Shown here: positions 1 to 13,083 of the stretch, piece by piece
How positions within the stretch are numbered: position 1 is the stretch's first letter
Layout: the number at the start of each line of letters is the position of its first letter
DNA from: Cynocephalus volans
Lineage: Eukaryota > Chordata > Mammalia > Dermoptera > Cynocephalidae
Reading direction: 5' to 3'
Length of the DNA: 64,000 nucleotides
NCBI RefSeq assembly: GCF_027409185.1
Contig: NC_084462.1
Location: 186,438,071-186,502,070, forward strand
Notes under the pieces: generated by a model
The model's input: only the letters and a program-made list of their open reading frames with translations
Databases searched by the model: none
What the model was told of the DNA's origin: nothing
Program-made: the position numbers and the translations under genes

Positions 1-205
1 TGCAGTGAGAATGTGAGAAATTAGAGTCACAAAGAACAAAGCAGGACATGACCCTGAGGGACATCTGAGAGTCAGCAGAGCAGAGGAAACCTCAGATCCC
101 AAGAGGAACCCATATCCCCTCTCTGCACCTGCTCCATGGGGCACAGGAGCTGGGTGGGCCTTGAGCGGCCCCTGCAGCCCAGACCCCTCCTGTGTCCTGC
201 AGGGA

Positions 206-244
206 GGTTTGTGTCTGGGCTCATGCTGACTTCCTGTCAGTGTG
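206..244 (-). other. V recombination signal (23-bp spacer) of the IGHV4-like pseudogene
   Basis: On the minus strand the heptamer is CACACTG (consensus CACAGTG, one change at position 5), at 244-238. A 23-base spacer follows, and then the nonamer ACACAAACC at 214-206. The changed fifth heptamer base should reduce RAG cutting. Confidence 0.9.
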
Positions 245-682
245 TCTCTCCCACAGTAATACACACCTGTGTCCTCATCAATCCCAGAGCTCAGCTGCAG
301 GAAGAACTGGTTCTTGGATGTGTCTCTGGTGATGGAGGTGCGGCTCTTGAGCGATGGGTTATAACCTGTGCTTCCAGTATAAATTATGCGTCCCATCCAC
401 TCAAAGCTCTTCCCTGTGGGCTGGCGGATCCAGTGCCAACCATAATCACTGGTGATGGAGTAACCAGAGACGGTGAACATGAGGGAGAGGGTCTGCGAGG
501 ACTTCACCAGTCCTGGGCCTGACTACTGTAGCTGCACCTTGGAGAGGACACCTGGGGAGAAGGAGAATCAAAACTTTTCAGTCACATGCAGTCACAACCA
601 TACCGTAGACTCATGTGTGACATCTGAGACCCTCACCTTCAGGAGCAGTCACCAGGCAAAGAAGTAGACCCCACAGTCTCAT
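245..682 (-). pseudogene. IGHV: IGHV4-like variable segment, pseudogene (left copy)
   Basis: The leader exon occupies 682-637 ([15 protein letters not shown], donor G|GTGAG). The V exon runs from 551 (acceptor AG|GTGTCC) to 245. The framework is clan II/IGHV4-like: GYSITSDYG in CDR1, then [14 protein letters not shown], then NPSLKSR and [13 protein letters not shown], ending VYYCGR. Two lesions are plain. A TAG codon at 525-523 replaces residue 6 of framework 1, and the first disulphide cysteine (Cys23) is Phe (TTC, 477-475). Trp41 and Cys104 are kept. With an in-frame stop it cannot encode a heavy-chain V domain, although its recombination signal could still serve as a substrate. The sequence 'cacactg' in place of the consensus heptamer is a further weakness. 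Confidence 0.93.
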
Positions 683-794
683 CTTCTATTTCACCTGAAC
701 TCTGCCTTCCCCAGAGACCTGAGTCCTGTCTGAGGACAGACCTGTGAGCTTCCACATCAGAATTGTCCACATTTACTCTAGAGCTTGAAGGAAA

Positions 795-802
795 ATTTGC
801 AT
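795..802 (-). promoter_or_regulatory. Octamer element of V promoter
   Basis: A perfect ATGCAAAT (minus strand) lies about 113 bases upstream of the leader ATG at 682, the usual place for the Oct-binding element of IGHV promoters. The promoter appears kept although the gene is broken. Confidence 0.85.
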
Positions 803-2593
803 GTGGGGGAGCTTTGTCCTTATAAGTGCTGAGGAACTGAGGTGGGAACCATTGTATTTTTTGAAGTGCTTATGTGTTTGTTTGTTTGTTTTTCTTGAAA
901 TTATTACACATGTATTTATGGTATGGGTGGGAACTTGGTGAGCTACATGACATAATGTGGCCCCAGCTTTCTGAGCCCAGATCTACCTTCCTTCAACCCC
1001 TGTGTTCTGTGCTGACTGGGACCCAGACCAACTCTCCCACATAAACTCAGGCTCTGGGTCTTGCTTCTACAGTTCGGATCCCAGCACAAACCCTGGTTCT
1101 TTCCCTGGACCCTCTCCTGTGATGTGGTTTTCGTGACACCTGAGAGCTTGTTACTTGGTATATTGTTGTTCCATGAGTTCCAGGCCTGCCTTGTGTTTTC
1201 CATCCTGCCATACAAGACACAGCACATCAGAACCCACAGAGACTCTGCAGAAAATGGTGCCCAGTGCATTACTGAGGACCCTGATTCTCAATATCTGGGA
1301 AAGATAAAAATCTTAAATGCCTCCATTCCATGGTCATTCCTGTTCATTTAAAGTGTACAAAAGTTCAACATATATTCACTTGCAACCCACATTGTATAGA
1401 TTTTATTCCTTCATTTAATCCACCAAGCTTATCAGATATCAAAAAATAAAATTGATTACAATGGTTAACATGAAAGCAGTAATAACATCCTATTGCTAAA
1501 CTTTTAAAAACAAATTTTCCCTTGATGTGCACCTGTCTGTGGGCATGAGAGCCAGTCCATGTCTGTGGCATCACTCTCTGGATGACTGCCCACCACAGAG
1601 AGAGAGGCCAGGGGCCGGGCTGGACGCTGTGCTGTGCCTGCCCCTGTCTGCTCCATGTCAGTCCCAAGGAGGGACAGCCCTTCAAGAGTCCTCAATGAAT
1701 GACAAGACAGGAGCTGCTGGTGGGCAATTTGGGGATGATTCTTCAGGTCCTGTTGACTCCTACATTGTGTTGGAGTTTTATCAAAATGTTGAAAGACCTG
1801 GTGAAAGATGATGAAAAACAAACACTCTGAAATGATAAATCAAGTATTACAACCAGAATAAGATATGACACAGATTCTGGAATTATCAGAGAGGAGATTT
1901 GAAATAACTCTGTGTATGTGCATCTATGTTTAATTTTTATTCAAACCCTCAGGTGACTCTCCAGCGTCCTAGTGGCCCAGCTCTGTGTGTCCAGGAGAAC
2001 TTGTCAGGAAGCTCCGCCTCATGAAGAAGCAGCGCAGCCTCTCAGTCGAGTAAGGGACAAGGACAAAGACCTGCATCTTGCTCGTTTCTGTTCTAACGTG
2101 CTCAGGAGGGAAGTTGCAGTGAGAAGAGGTGACTGATTCATAACGTCACTCAGGAACCAAGAGTCCCACTGGTTTCAGAACCAGAATCTGCAACTTGTGG
2201 ACAGACATTTACAGAAATCAGAAGGTGAGGGAATGGTGAATTTCAGGTGGAATGTTTTTTAACTGCTGTAAAGACACTAAACATGAGGTCTCCCTAGTAA
2301 CACAATTCAAGTGCATGACACAGGATGTGAACCACGAATGCAGTGTTGTAGAGCAGATCTCTAGACCTTGTTCATCCTGCATAACTGCCACTTTCCTCCT
2401 GTAGAACGTTACGTTAATTAGCCAGGCTGTGAGGATGTGTGTTATAAGTGTGTACACTTCCTTGGGCATAATATGTCATATGGCCCTGACTTACATCAAA
2501 AGCTAAAAAGTGTGTGTTATCTGCTTTTTCCGGATAAATGAGAACAACAGGTTTGTGTGTGGACTGGAGCCTGACACACTGAGTCCGTGTCAC

Positions 2594-2628
<35 letters not shown>

Positions 2629-4589
2629 CACACCCATCCACCCATACACACAAACGCTCACCATTGGTCTTTTGAAAATCTACCCAGAACTGTCCATTTG
2701 ATTGATCCTGATAACTCCTTCTCATAGAATAAAATGTGAACCTCACAGTCCTGTTCTGTAGTAAGTCACAGTGTGTAGGAAGTATGTCCCATAGTACAAA
2801 GTGACAGGATGGCCCTGTGTGTTTGAGAATCAGTGCATCACAGCCTGTTTCTTTGAATCATAATTGTCCTGCAGGCCTCATGCGCATGCTGGTTTCTAAC
2901 TTGGAATGAGTGTTGTGTTTTATGGATAGACCTAGTTTAAAAAAAATATTTTAAGATAATTATAGTATTGAAAATTCATTAAGTAAGACTCACACACCAC
3001 TGAAAAGAGAAAATATCTTCATGAAAAAAAATGGTCTTAGATGGGATGTCAGAAAAGTGGTAAAAGTACTAGCTGAGAAAATTTTAAATGTCCTTTAAAT
3101 AAATCAAACAATATTAAAAACTATTATTATGTCATTAATACTAACAATTAATATTCCTTGCATTTTTAGTGAAACCCTAAGGAAAAAATAATGATGATAA
3201 TAATAATAATAATAAACAATAATAGTAAATCACCAAACACCAATGTGATGAGAAACCAGCAGAAACATGAACTGAGGAGATAATCTCTTTATATATGTGG
3301 AATCATTGATATAGAAGAAAGAGAGATAAAGAAAATTGTCAAGATGAATAAAGAGATGAGATTTAAGAATAGACCTACTCGGCAGAGAAGAAAGGGGGCA
3401 TATGGATCATGAATAATGTTAGAGATAAATCGGTGATACACCACACCTTCTCAAAATGTGCCTGTAATTGGATGAAGTTTAAGTAGACTGAAAGGTAAAA
3501 GAAAAGGCAAAATGGGGTTTTCATTACAAAAATTGCATGCCTTTAGCAATATTTGCTGTGCAACGGTGTAAGTACATGAATACAAGATGGTTGGGAGTGC
3601 AGGACCAGAAATCAACAATAAAAATACCTGCCAGAGCAATGCAGATATAAAACATTAGATGTTAGACAAAGGCTTTACTGAAGTTCAATTATGCGTGAAG
3701 ATAACACTACAAGCTACACGTTCTTGATACGTGGTAACAAACCAGTCACCATGTCACACTTTGTTCATGGTCTTCCTATCAGACTTTCTAACACAGAATA
3801 ATGCAGTTCAACTTCAAATGTAACAGTGTCTTGAGGAAATTAGTAAATGTTAACTAAAATACTCTGAGTCACCTCAGATTTCCCCTTTAAATACAAAAGT
3901 GAGTGTGACACTGGTTGATTTGCTGTTTGTATATTACGAAGTCAGCCCTTGGAAGTTCACATCTGATCTGTGTGATAATTTTGAGACTGTCACTGTATGT
4001 AAAGGAAAACCGCATGTAATCATTTTAAAAGGTCTCCATTAATAATCATGCTCAGTTGAAACATAGAGACACACTCTTCTGTCCTGTGTCCAGGTTCCAA
4101 ATTAGAAAACTGAGCTCATTTGCTAATGTGATTTAGTAATTTTCCCCTAAAAGTGTTCTCAGAGGAACATGTCTATCTCCATCCTGCTTCCGATCTGTTC
4201 CCAAACTTTAGGGCTCTTATATTTAGCTGTATATGTGTCCTGTGGTCATTGAGTCACAGGGCTTGATTGTTTGGACCACACTACTCAGCCCATTCCCTGA
4301 CTGATGTCTGACCCCAGCCTCCCACAGGCTTGTCCCCCTCAGTGCTCTGCAGCTGGTGGCGCTGTCTGCATGTCCTCTGACATAAGGTGTGTGAGCTGTG
4401 AGAGGTGTCCTGGGGTCAGCAGCTGCTCTGTCCTCACAGATAATCTGTGCTTTCAAGAAAGCTGCTTGCCTTCTGTAGTTTGTCTTTCTGCTGTGTTGAT
4501 TTTTTCTTTTGATGTGCAGAAGCTTTTGTAAATGATATAATCCCATTTGTATGTTTTTGCTTTTGTTCCTTGTGCGTTTCAGATCTTAT
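803..4589. other. Intergenic spacer upstream of the V4 pseudogene
   Basis: No gene is seen. The part to about 1,590 is shared with 37,378-38,163. Short simple repeats occur at about 2,592-2,627 (TCTC-rich) and 3,190-3,216 (TAA). A module at about 4,290-4,440 is homologous to 11,530-11,640 and 40,260-40,360, so it is a V-intergenic segment older than the present duplication. The remainder is AT-rich unique-looking sequence that I cannot classify. Confidence 0.6.
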
Positions 4590-5305
4590 TCGCAAAGTCT
4601 TTGCCTAGACATCTGACAAGGTATTAATATACAGAATACATAGGGTTCTCAATGCCAAAAGAGAAAAAAAAAACAAAACAGATATTCAAACAGAAATATG
4701 TGCAATGGAGATGAGTAGACAGTAGACATTTTTCAAAAGAAGATACTGAAATGGCTAACAGATAAATGAAAAAAATGTTCAGCATCAGTAATCATTAGGA
4801 AAATGCAAATCAAAAACACGTTGCGATATAATCTCAACCCAGATAGACTGGCCATTACTGAAGAGACCGTGAATAACAAATGCTGGTGAGGATGTGGAGA
4901 AATCAGAAAACTTCTACTCTGTTGGTAGGACTGTAAATTAGTAAAGCCAATATGGAGGTTTCTCAACAAACTACAGATAGAAGTGTCATATGATCGAGCA
5001 ATGCTACTACTGGATTTATATCCAAAGGAATGGAAATCCTGTCAAAGGGACAACTGCACTCCCATGTTAATCACAGCTCTATTTCCAATAGTCAAGATAT
5101 GGAGCCAACCTAAATGTCCCTCGACAGACTACAGGGTAAAGAAAATGTGGTTTATATACACCGTAGAATACTACTCATTAATAAAAACAAAATGAAATTC
5201 TGCCATTTGAATCAACATGGATGAGTCTGGAGAAAATCATATTAAGTGAAATAAGCCAAAGAAAGACAGAGAAATACTGCATATTCTCAATCATAACTGC
5301 ATGCT

Positions 5306-5717
<412 letters not shown>

Positions 5718-5878
5718 ATGTGGTTTATATACACAATAGAATATTACTCATTAATAAAAACAAAATGAAATTCTGCCATTAGAAGCCACATGGAAGAGTC
5801 TGGAGAAAATCATATTAAGTGAAATAAGCCATAGAAAGACAAAGAAATACTGCATATTCTCAATCATAACTGCATCTT

Positions 5879-6010
5879 AAGAAAAAAGAAAAGAAAGAAA
5901 GAAAGAAAGAAAGAATGAAAGAAAGAGAAAAGAAAGAAAGAAAGAAAAGAAAAGAAAGAAAGAAAGAAGGAAGGAAGGATGAAAGGAAGGAAGAAAGGAA
6001 GAAAGAAAAG
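5879..6010 (+). repeat. Second GAAA/GGAA tract in the same L1 tail
   Basis: About 130 bases of GAAA with GGAA and AAGG interruptions. They directly follow the duplicated 169-base L1 piece, which supports local tandem duplication of L1 piece plus microsatellite. Confidence 0.93.
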
Positions 6011-6654
6011 ACCACAACAATACGTTGAACGTTCAGAAGGAGGGAACAAACCTAAGGACACTCGAGACGGGGGAAGGGAGGGAGGGTGGATGGGAGCGAC
6101 AAGGCGGGTCAAGGGCATAAAGAAAAATTGAGATTTTCTATAATGAGTATGCTAATAATAAAAACTAAAAATAAATAAATAAAAAGTAAATATAGCTGCA
6201 TGATGGCTGCAGATGATTTCAAATTAATATTAGCTAAGTGTTTATATTAATCAGCTGTACATGGTATAGACGAATAGTTTCCAATCTTAAGTCAGCGCTG
6301 GCCTTGACACTTTACAAACACCGCGAGGTTCTTTTTCACCACGTGTAACCAGTCAACAAGACAATCCTGGGAATTCTCTACAAGTGGAACATGGTCATGA
6401 AACAAGCCTCAAAGACACTTTGGACATTTCCTGGTGGATTTTCTTCAGCTTCCATTCATAAGGGGATTTTAATATGTTTTATTTATTGTTTTACTATTTT
6501 TTTTTCAATGTCTTGAAGTAATTTATTGGAAAAATGTTAGAGCTCTTTCAGTTGATAAAATGATGCTTTATTTTGTGTTTACAACCTGTATTATGAAAAC
6601 ATTTACATCAAGTGAGCTTGTCAAAATTCTAAACACAAGAGCACACACACACAT

Positions 6655-8035
6655 ATACACAAGGAAAATACGCTTTTGGAAGACTGACTCTTCAATATAT
6701 GGTGCTGGAGATACTGGAAAACCATCTATAACAAAATAAAACTAGACCTGTATCTTCCACCATATTTGAAAATCAACTCAAAATGGATTAAAGACTTAAA
6801 TGTAAGACCTGATACCTTACAACTTCTAAAATAAAACACAGGTGAAACACTCCAGGAATTAGGACTGGGGAAAAACTTTATGGATATATCTCAAAAGCAC
6901 AGGTGACAAAAGAAAAAAAAAATAAACAAATAGTGTTATATCAAACTAAAAACTTTCTACACAGCAAAGGAAACAATTAACCAAACAAAAAGACAACCTG
7001 CAGAGTGGGAGGAAATATTTGTAAACTATGCATCCACCATGGGATTATTATACAGAATACACAAGGAACCCAGAAAATGTTGCCATAGGAAAAACTATAA
7101 TGAACCAGATTAAAAATTGAGCAAAGGGGCCTAGTAGACATTTCTCAAAAGATGATATACAAATGGCCATCAGACACATTAAATAAATCTCAACATCACT
7201 AAACATCATGGAAATACAAATCAAAACCACACTTATATATCATATGATTCAGATAGACTGGCCATTATGCAGAATACAGAGTAAGAGATGCTGGACAGGA
7301 TCCTGAGAAAGTGAAACCCTCCTACACTGTTGGTGAGACTGTAAATCACTGTAGCTATTATGGAAAACAGCATGGAAGTTTCTCAAACAATGACAGATAG
7401 ATCTGCCATATGATCCAGGAATCCCACTGCTGGGTACATAACCATAGGCAAGGAAATCATCATGTTGAAGGGAAACTTGCACTCCCATGTTTAACGCAGC
7501 TCTATTTACCGTAGCCAAGATTAGGACCCAACTTACATGCCAATTGGTGGGTGTCTGGATAAGTAAACTTTGGTATCTGTACACAATGTAATACTACTTT
7601 GCCAATAAAATAAATAACAAAAGTCTGCCATTTGCAGCAATATGGATGAACTTGGGGAAAATTATGTTAAGTGAGATAAGCTGGGCACAGAAAGTGAAAT
7701 ACCACATGTCTTCACTCATAAGTGGGAGCTAAAAATAAAACAGAAAAAGAAATAAAGATACAATGATGACAATAACTTGTAGAAATTTCAAAAGGGGAGA
7801 TCGTACGTAGGCCACCAGAGTGTGAAATGAGGAGGGGGATGGGTTTAGCATGGAATTGATAAAGAACCCCAAAATATATCACACTGTACAATGTTGAATA
7901 TATTATTTATTCTGATATGAGCTTGTATATTGTACACAGATATGGATATTCAAAGCCATACCCCTCAGATATTTACAAAAAAATTCAATAAAAACAATAA
8001 AAAGAATATAATAAATTTACTTTTAAGAAAAAAAT
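6655..8035 (+). mobile_element. L1 ORF2-end and 3' UTR fragment
   Basis: Sense-strand LINE-1. It starts in the 'gactcttcaatatatggtgctgg' block of ORF2 and continues through 'atggattaaagacttaaatgtaagacc', 'caaagga..acaattaac' and the 3' block 'atggatgaacttggggaaaattatg'. It ends in an A-rich stretch about 7,970-8,035. It is 5'-truncated, with many stops. Confidence 0.85.
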
Positions 8036-11000
8036 GAAAGAAAAAAATTTAAATCGTAGAATAATAATATTATAAATATTAATCTAGGAAAACGGGAGAC
8101 AATTATTATTTTCCATTTATGCTGATCAGTGCTCAAAAGTTCTCAATAAAATCATGTTCAGTGTTAGATCCTTCGATCACTGAAGAAAGATAGTCTGGGA
8201 ACTAAAGTTTAAAATGCACTAAAACAAATTTCTATTCTTTAAAATAGCAAATCAAGTTGAATGGATGGGCTTGATGTTATGCAGGTCACCACCAGTAGGA
8301 AATAGAGATCCTTCCCTTGGAACTTCTTGAGAAGCCACATGTGGACCTGGGGCACTAAGAGTGGGGCGATATCTTCCTGTTTCAACCTCCACTGCTGGTG
8401 GATACCCCTGAGAGGTTTAACTTATCTACAAATCAGGGCAGTAGCGACCTGTGGGAGTCAAAGTTCCCACTACAGCGAAGGAAGTTATGCATCACCTGAG
8501 AGCTGTTTTCAGGTAAAGGTGGATCTTGTCCATACAGAAATATCCAATGCAATTGCTGCTAACATTTGTCTTGGCCTGGGAGACATGAAAGGAAACAACA
8601 AAAATCCAGTCCAGCGTGTCCTTATATTTCTCTTTTCTTAGTTGGTTCCACACAGGTCCACTCAGTCCACTCTGCCACAAAGGCCAGACTGACTCCTCTT
8701 TGTCGCGGTGCGTAGGTGCCATCTTAGCCTGAAAGACATGGGGCAGTTACCATCCCTGGTAGAGACACTCTCTTCATCAGCTGAGCCACAGTCATAAGTA
8801 TCCCCTTTAAGAAGACAGCAAACATAGACTCAAATTACGTGGAACCACTTCTGTGCCCTAGTGGAAGGACTGTGAAGGCATAAATAAAACTTTGCATTTA
8901 GTCACAGCAAACATGGTGAAAGGAATTAATCCTGCTTCAACACTCTTATTCCCAGACCCCTGTGTTGTAGCTACTGGGCTAAAGTGTCCTATAGTGCAGA
9001 TTGATTTGGACCATATGCTAGACACTAGATTACAGTGAAATGCCTGTGATGGAATTAATTTAGAGCTGAGAGTTTCTTCTGGAAGACGATGTCATAAAAC
9101 ATCCTCAGACACATCAATTTGGTTTTATTTTCAGAGACTTGAATTGGCCCTTCCATTGTTCTATTAGTCTTTCTGCTTCTGGAAATATCGAAATGATAGA
9201 TGACAACTTTAGCCCATGCGTGTGTTCCCATGGCCTCACGTCCTATGACTCAACAACAACTAGTGTCCTTGGTCTTAGACAACATCCTGCAGGATCTCAT
9301 ATAAGATCCAGACTTTCAGCACCAAGGACATTGGTCATGAGAAAAGGACTTTGCCAACAAAGGCAAATCCTCATACTGGATGAGACTAACTACCATAAAC
9401 AAATATAAAGCTAAAAGTGTAGGTGAAGGGCACATGGTATTCTCTGTCTTATTACTGCAAGATATGTATAAGCCTAAAGTTACTTCAAAATGCATTTAAA
9501 AATTAAGAAAAATATGAATGAATAGGTAAATAATGCCAATAAAAATTAGATGAGAAAATTCTAATGAGGACAATTTTCTGGCTCTCACGGGTGAATGTGA
9601 CATGAAGCAATCAACTTATTACCAAGAGGATTAGTGTTTGTCCCATGATGATGGATGGTGTCGTGTTTGTCACCGTCATCTCAGGCACTCAGTGTGAGGA
9701 GCGAGGCCAGTCGTGGAGGGAGCGTCCCCAAACTTCATCTTGTATTCTCAGGAAAGCGTGATATATACAGAAAAGGCACAAAGGTTGGTACAGAAATATC
9801 GATAGTTATATAAAGATCAATGACCTCATTCCCTGGACCCACTGCCTTAGCAGAACCTGTTTTCCTCTCATGAGGTACTGATACTCTCACATGTCAATGC
9901 ATTTGGTTGGACTTTAACATTATAATTGCCCTGAAAAGTTGTGTCATAGATTGTTAGAAAATTCCCTGAGAAATTACAACATTAATTTTCAGGAAGATGT
10001 GGAAAAATATCAGGATGTGATGGAGTTGCCAAGTATAAATGCCAGAAAATAACTAACTGAAGAGATTATTTCAAGAAGATGAGTGCCCAGGGAGGACCAA
10101 AGCTACAAAGGCTTCCAAAGTGTCGAGTAGACGGAGACCAAAGAAGAGCCATCAGATTTGTCATCTCAGAATGTTAATTCTATCAGTGAGAGCACAGAGT
10201 GGAATTGCTGGTGTGGACAAAAATTAGAGCAAGTCCAAGAGAGAGTGAAACATGTTATACCTGAAGACATTCGGGATACTCACACTTTCAGTGTGTGTGT
10301 GAGGACCCAGAGGTACAGTCCTCCTAAATGGAGGGTTTTTGTTTTTTAAGACGAATACCAAACGTGTGTGGTTAATAAAATCACTCAGGATATGGCCACG
10401 TATAGGACTGCATAAGTGACAGTGGCACCCAGGGGTCACTGTGGACCACACAGTCCATGTGATCATTCTGATTTACTCAGAATCTTTTCCACCCACCACA
10501 GTTTGGGATGGGGAAGCTCAAGTTTAAGGTCAGTGTTTTACTCTATGAAGAAAAGAAGAAAACGAGGACACAGATGTTGAAAAAACCTTCCAAAATTCAC
10601 AATGTCCTGTTCATGACAAATTTGTTAGTATAGGACCTAGATTTAATATTTGCACTTTTTTGTGTTTAGCAATATGCCTGTGCAATAAAGTTAATTGGTA
10701 CTTTTAGAGAGTGCCAGTGAGTGTGTATATACTATCGGAAAGGCATTATTTTAAAACAGTATTAAAAATTACACTCACTTTAAAAAGTCACCTTTTAATA
10801 TATGTGCTACAATATCATCTATTCAATAAAAGAAGACAATAATGTATCTACTTTTCTGCAAAAACAGTTTTTTGATTCAATGGGATTATCTGACATTTTC
10901 CAGAAGGGTTTGTTTTGTCAAATGAATATAAAACTTTAACTGGCTCATGTAGAAATTGGAAATCTTGGCTGTTCTACATAATGGTTGGGTGGGGCCTGCC

Positions 11001-12440
11001 TGGCATAGAGCAGAGTCTCAAACACATATTATTATTTTTATAGAGGAGCATAGTGCAGTGCAGATGTAAAAATGATCTATTGCCTCATGTCTGATAGTCT
11101 TTGTTCATGTTGTTATAATTTAAAATAAAATAATCACAACTTCTGTTCTGTGAAATGAATCTACTCAAAACAGTCTTTGAGACACTGCTTCTTTGTGTTT
11201 CACTTCCCCTGCCATATGTGAAGAAAAGTTAAGAAAATCTAAAAGAAAAGGTGTATGCTTGGTTAAAATACACATTTTCTGCCCTTTGTCCAACTTCTTA
11301 AATAGAATGCTTAGATCCTTTACATTTAGTATATTTTCTTTGTTTTTATAAAAGCTTTTCAGAGTTTTAGATTAGTCTTTTAGCCCTTCCTCAGCTCTGT
11401 TCCATAACACTGGAACTCACAGATATTTGATTTCATATATGTGCTCTGCTCACTGGAGACAAACTTTATATTGAGGGTGACCTGGACAACCAACGCATCA
11501 CTGTGCAAACACAGCATCTCAGAGATTTGCCTACCAGTGTGTCCTACAGTTGGTGGAGCCATCTGCACATTATAAGGCATAAGGTACGTGAGTTGTTCTA
11601 GGTGTTGTGGGGTCATTAGCCACCTGTGCCTCCAACTTGCTGCAGGATTGACCTGCAGTAGTGCCTGAATTACATGGTTCTGCATGTGAGAGACACATGG
11701 GCTCAGCAGCACAGTGAAGAAGCTGCAGGTGACCCACTTCAGGTGACCTGTCCAGGGTGTCCATGAATGGAATGACACAAACGATGCACATTAGGAGACA
11801 ATGTGGGGTTGGATGTTTGACGATCAAATCTATTCGAGACCCTGAGGGGAACAGGTAGTCTGTCGGAGTGAAGGTGTCCATGAAGGGACAAAAGCTTCTT
11901 CTCTGAGGCCAAAGAGTGTGAGCTTGGGACACAGAGCGACTGGACTATGCAGCTGTTTTTCTATGAGTGAAATTAGCTCCACAAAAGAAATGAGGAGAAT
12001 CTTCAGGATGGTCTGTTTCTAGAGAATGAAACATGAGTCACAGGAATTCAGGAAGGAAATGACCCTAGTGAAACTTTTTTTAAAAATAGTTAATGTATAT
12101 ATATGTTTATATATTATTGGTTATGAATATTCATGAGATACAGAGCTGATTGTCATCCCTAGTGCCCAAGACGTGAAGTGCAGATTCGTGCTGGCAGCAT
12201 GTGCATTGCCACATCTCATCTGCAAAATGACCACATCAGATGCACCTTCATTACCCCGTGAGGGTGTGAGGAATTAAAGACACAAGTAACAAGACATAAA
12301 ACGTCTCAGGGGACAGCTGAGAACTTGGAGAGTGGATGATTCCGTTGAACCCAACAGGAAGCACAGGCCCCTCTGCACCTGCCCAAGGGAATCAGCCTTG
12401 AACTTGGTGGGTCCTGAGCGCCCCCTGGTGGTCCCGTGTG
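8036..12440. other. Intergenic spacer between L1 and the V3 gene
   Basis: No gene is seen. The 8,300-9,400 part has short open stretches but no recognisable domain. It may be very old repeat DNA. From about 9,640 to 11,950 it aligns in blocks with 38,970-40,620 (for example 10,380-10,590 with 39,640-39,820), so it is conserved V-intergenic sequence shared with the third module. A poor-complexity stretch 'aatgtatatatatgtttatatatt' lies near 12,095. Confidence 0.6.
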
Positions 12441-12452
12441 TCCCTGTAGGGA

Positions 12453-12491
12453 GGTTCTTGTCTGGGCTCCCACTGACGTCCCCTCACTGTG
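12453..12491 (-). other. V recombination signal (23-bp spacer) of IGHV3-like segment
   Basis: Consensus heptamer CACAGTG at 12,491-12,485, a 23-base spacer, and nonamer ACAAGAACC at 12,461-12,453 (one mismatch to ACAAAAACC). A good RAG substrate. Confidence 0.93.
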
Positions 12492-12951
12492 TCTCTCGCA
12501 CAGTAATACGTGGCCGTGTCCTCAGTTCTCGCATTTTCAGTTTGCAGATACAGTGTGTTCTTGGCGTTTTCCCTGGAGATGGTGAATCGGCCCTTCACGG
12601 AGTCTGCGTAGTATGTGCTACCACCACTCCCGCTAATGGCTGAGACCCACTCCAGTCCCTTCCCTGGAGCCTGGCGGACCCAGTGCATGACATAGTTATC
12701 AAAGGTGAATCCAGAGGCGACACAGGTGAGTCTCAGAGACCCCCCAGGCTTCACCAAGCCTCCCCCGGACTCCACCAGCTGCACCTCACACTGGACACCT
12801 GCAAACACAGAGACACCCTGGTCAAAAAACTCTCACATGAATCCACTATTTCTCCCACCCATAACCACACACATTCCCAATGTCTGTATTTCGCCTTAAT
12901 ATGACCTTTTAATACAGCAAGAAGGAAAACGCAGCTCAGTCCAAACTCCAT
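12492..12951 (-). CDS. IGHV: IGHV3-like variable segment, open reading frame (left copy)
   Basis: The leader exon is 12,951-12,906 ([16 protein letters not shown], typical IGHV3 leader). The V exon is 12,798-12,492 (acceptor AG|GTGTCC, 307 nt). The mature domain starts [23 protein letters not shown]1 is GFTFDNYV and CDR2 ISGSGGST (8 and 8 residues), and the end is TATYYCAR. Cys23, Trp41 and Cys104 are present, there is no stop, and the heptamer is perfect, so it should rearrange and encode a V domain. Two oddities stand out. The donor reads GTCAT, weaker than the usual GTGA. Framework 3 reads [10 protein letters not shown] where the family has LQMNSLRAED, which looks like two offsetting single-base shifts and removes the conserved Leu of that turn. 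Its folding quality is therefore uncertain. Confidence 0.92.
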
Positions 12952-13075
12952 GGTGACTCGTCTGTGTTCAGTCCTGATCACCGAGTTGGAGCACCTGGGA
13001 ATCTGGGGCTGGTTCTCGTCTCCCAGAGCTGCAGGGTCAGGGCTGGGCTGCTTTACATCAGCAGGGGGAGGCCCT

Positions 13076-13083
13076 ATTTGCAT
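13076..13083 (-). promoter_or_regulatory. Octamer element of V3 promoter
   Basis: ATGCAAAT on the minus strand, about 125 bases upstream of the leader ATG at 12,951, within the V3-type upstream region. Confidence 0.85.

Noticed and set aside
8327-8722. Possible exon or old retroviral piece in 8.3-8.7 kb
   Set aside because: Short open stretches on both strands but no motif I could name.
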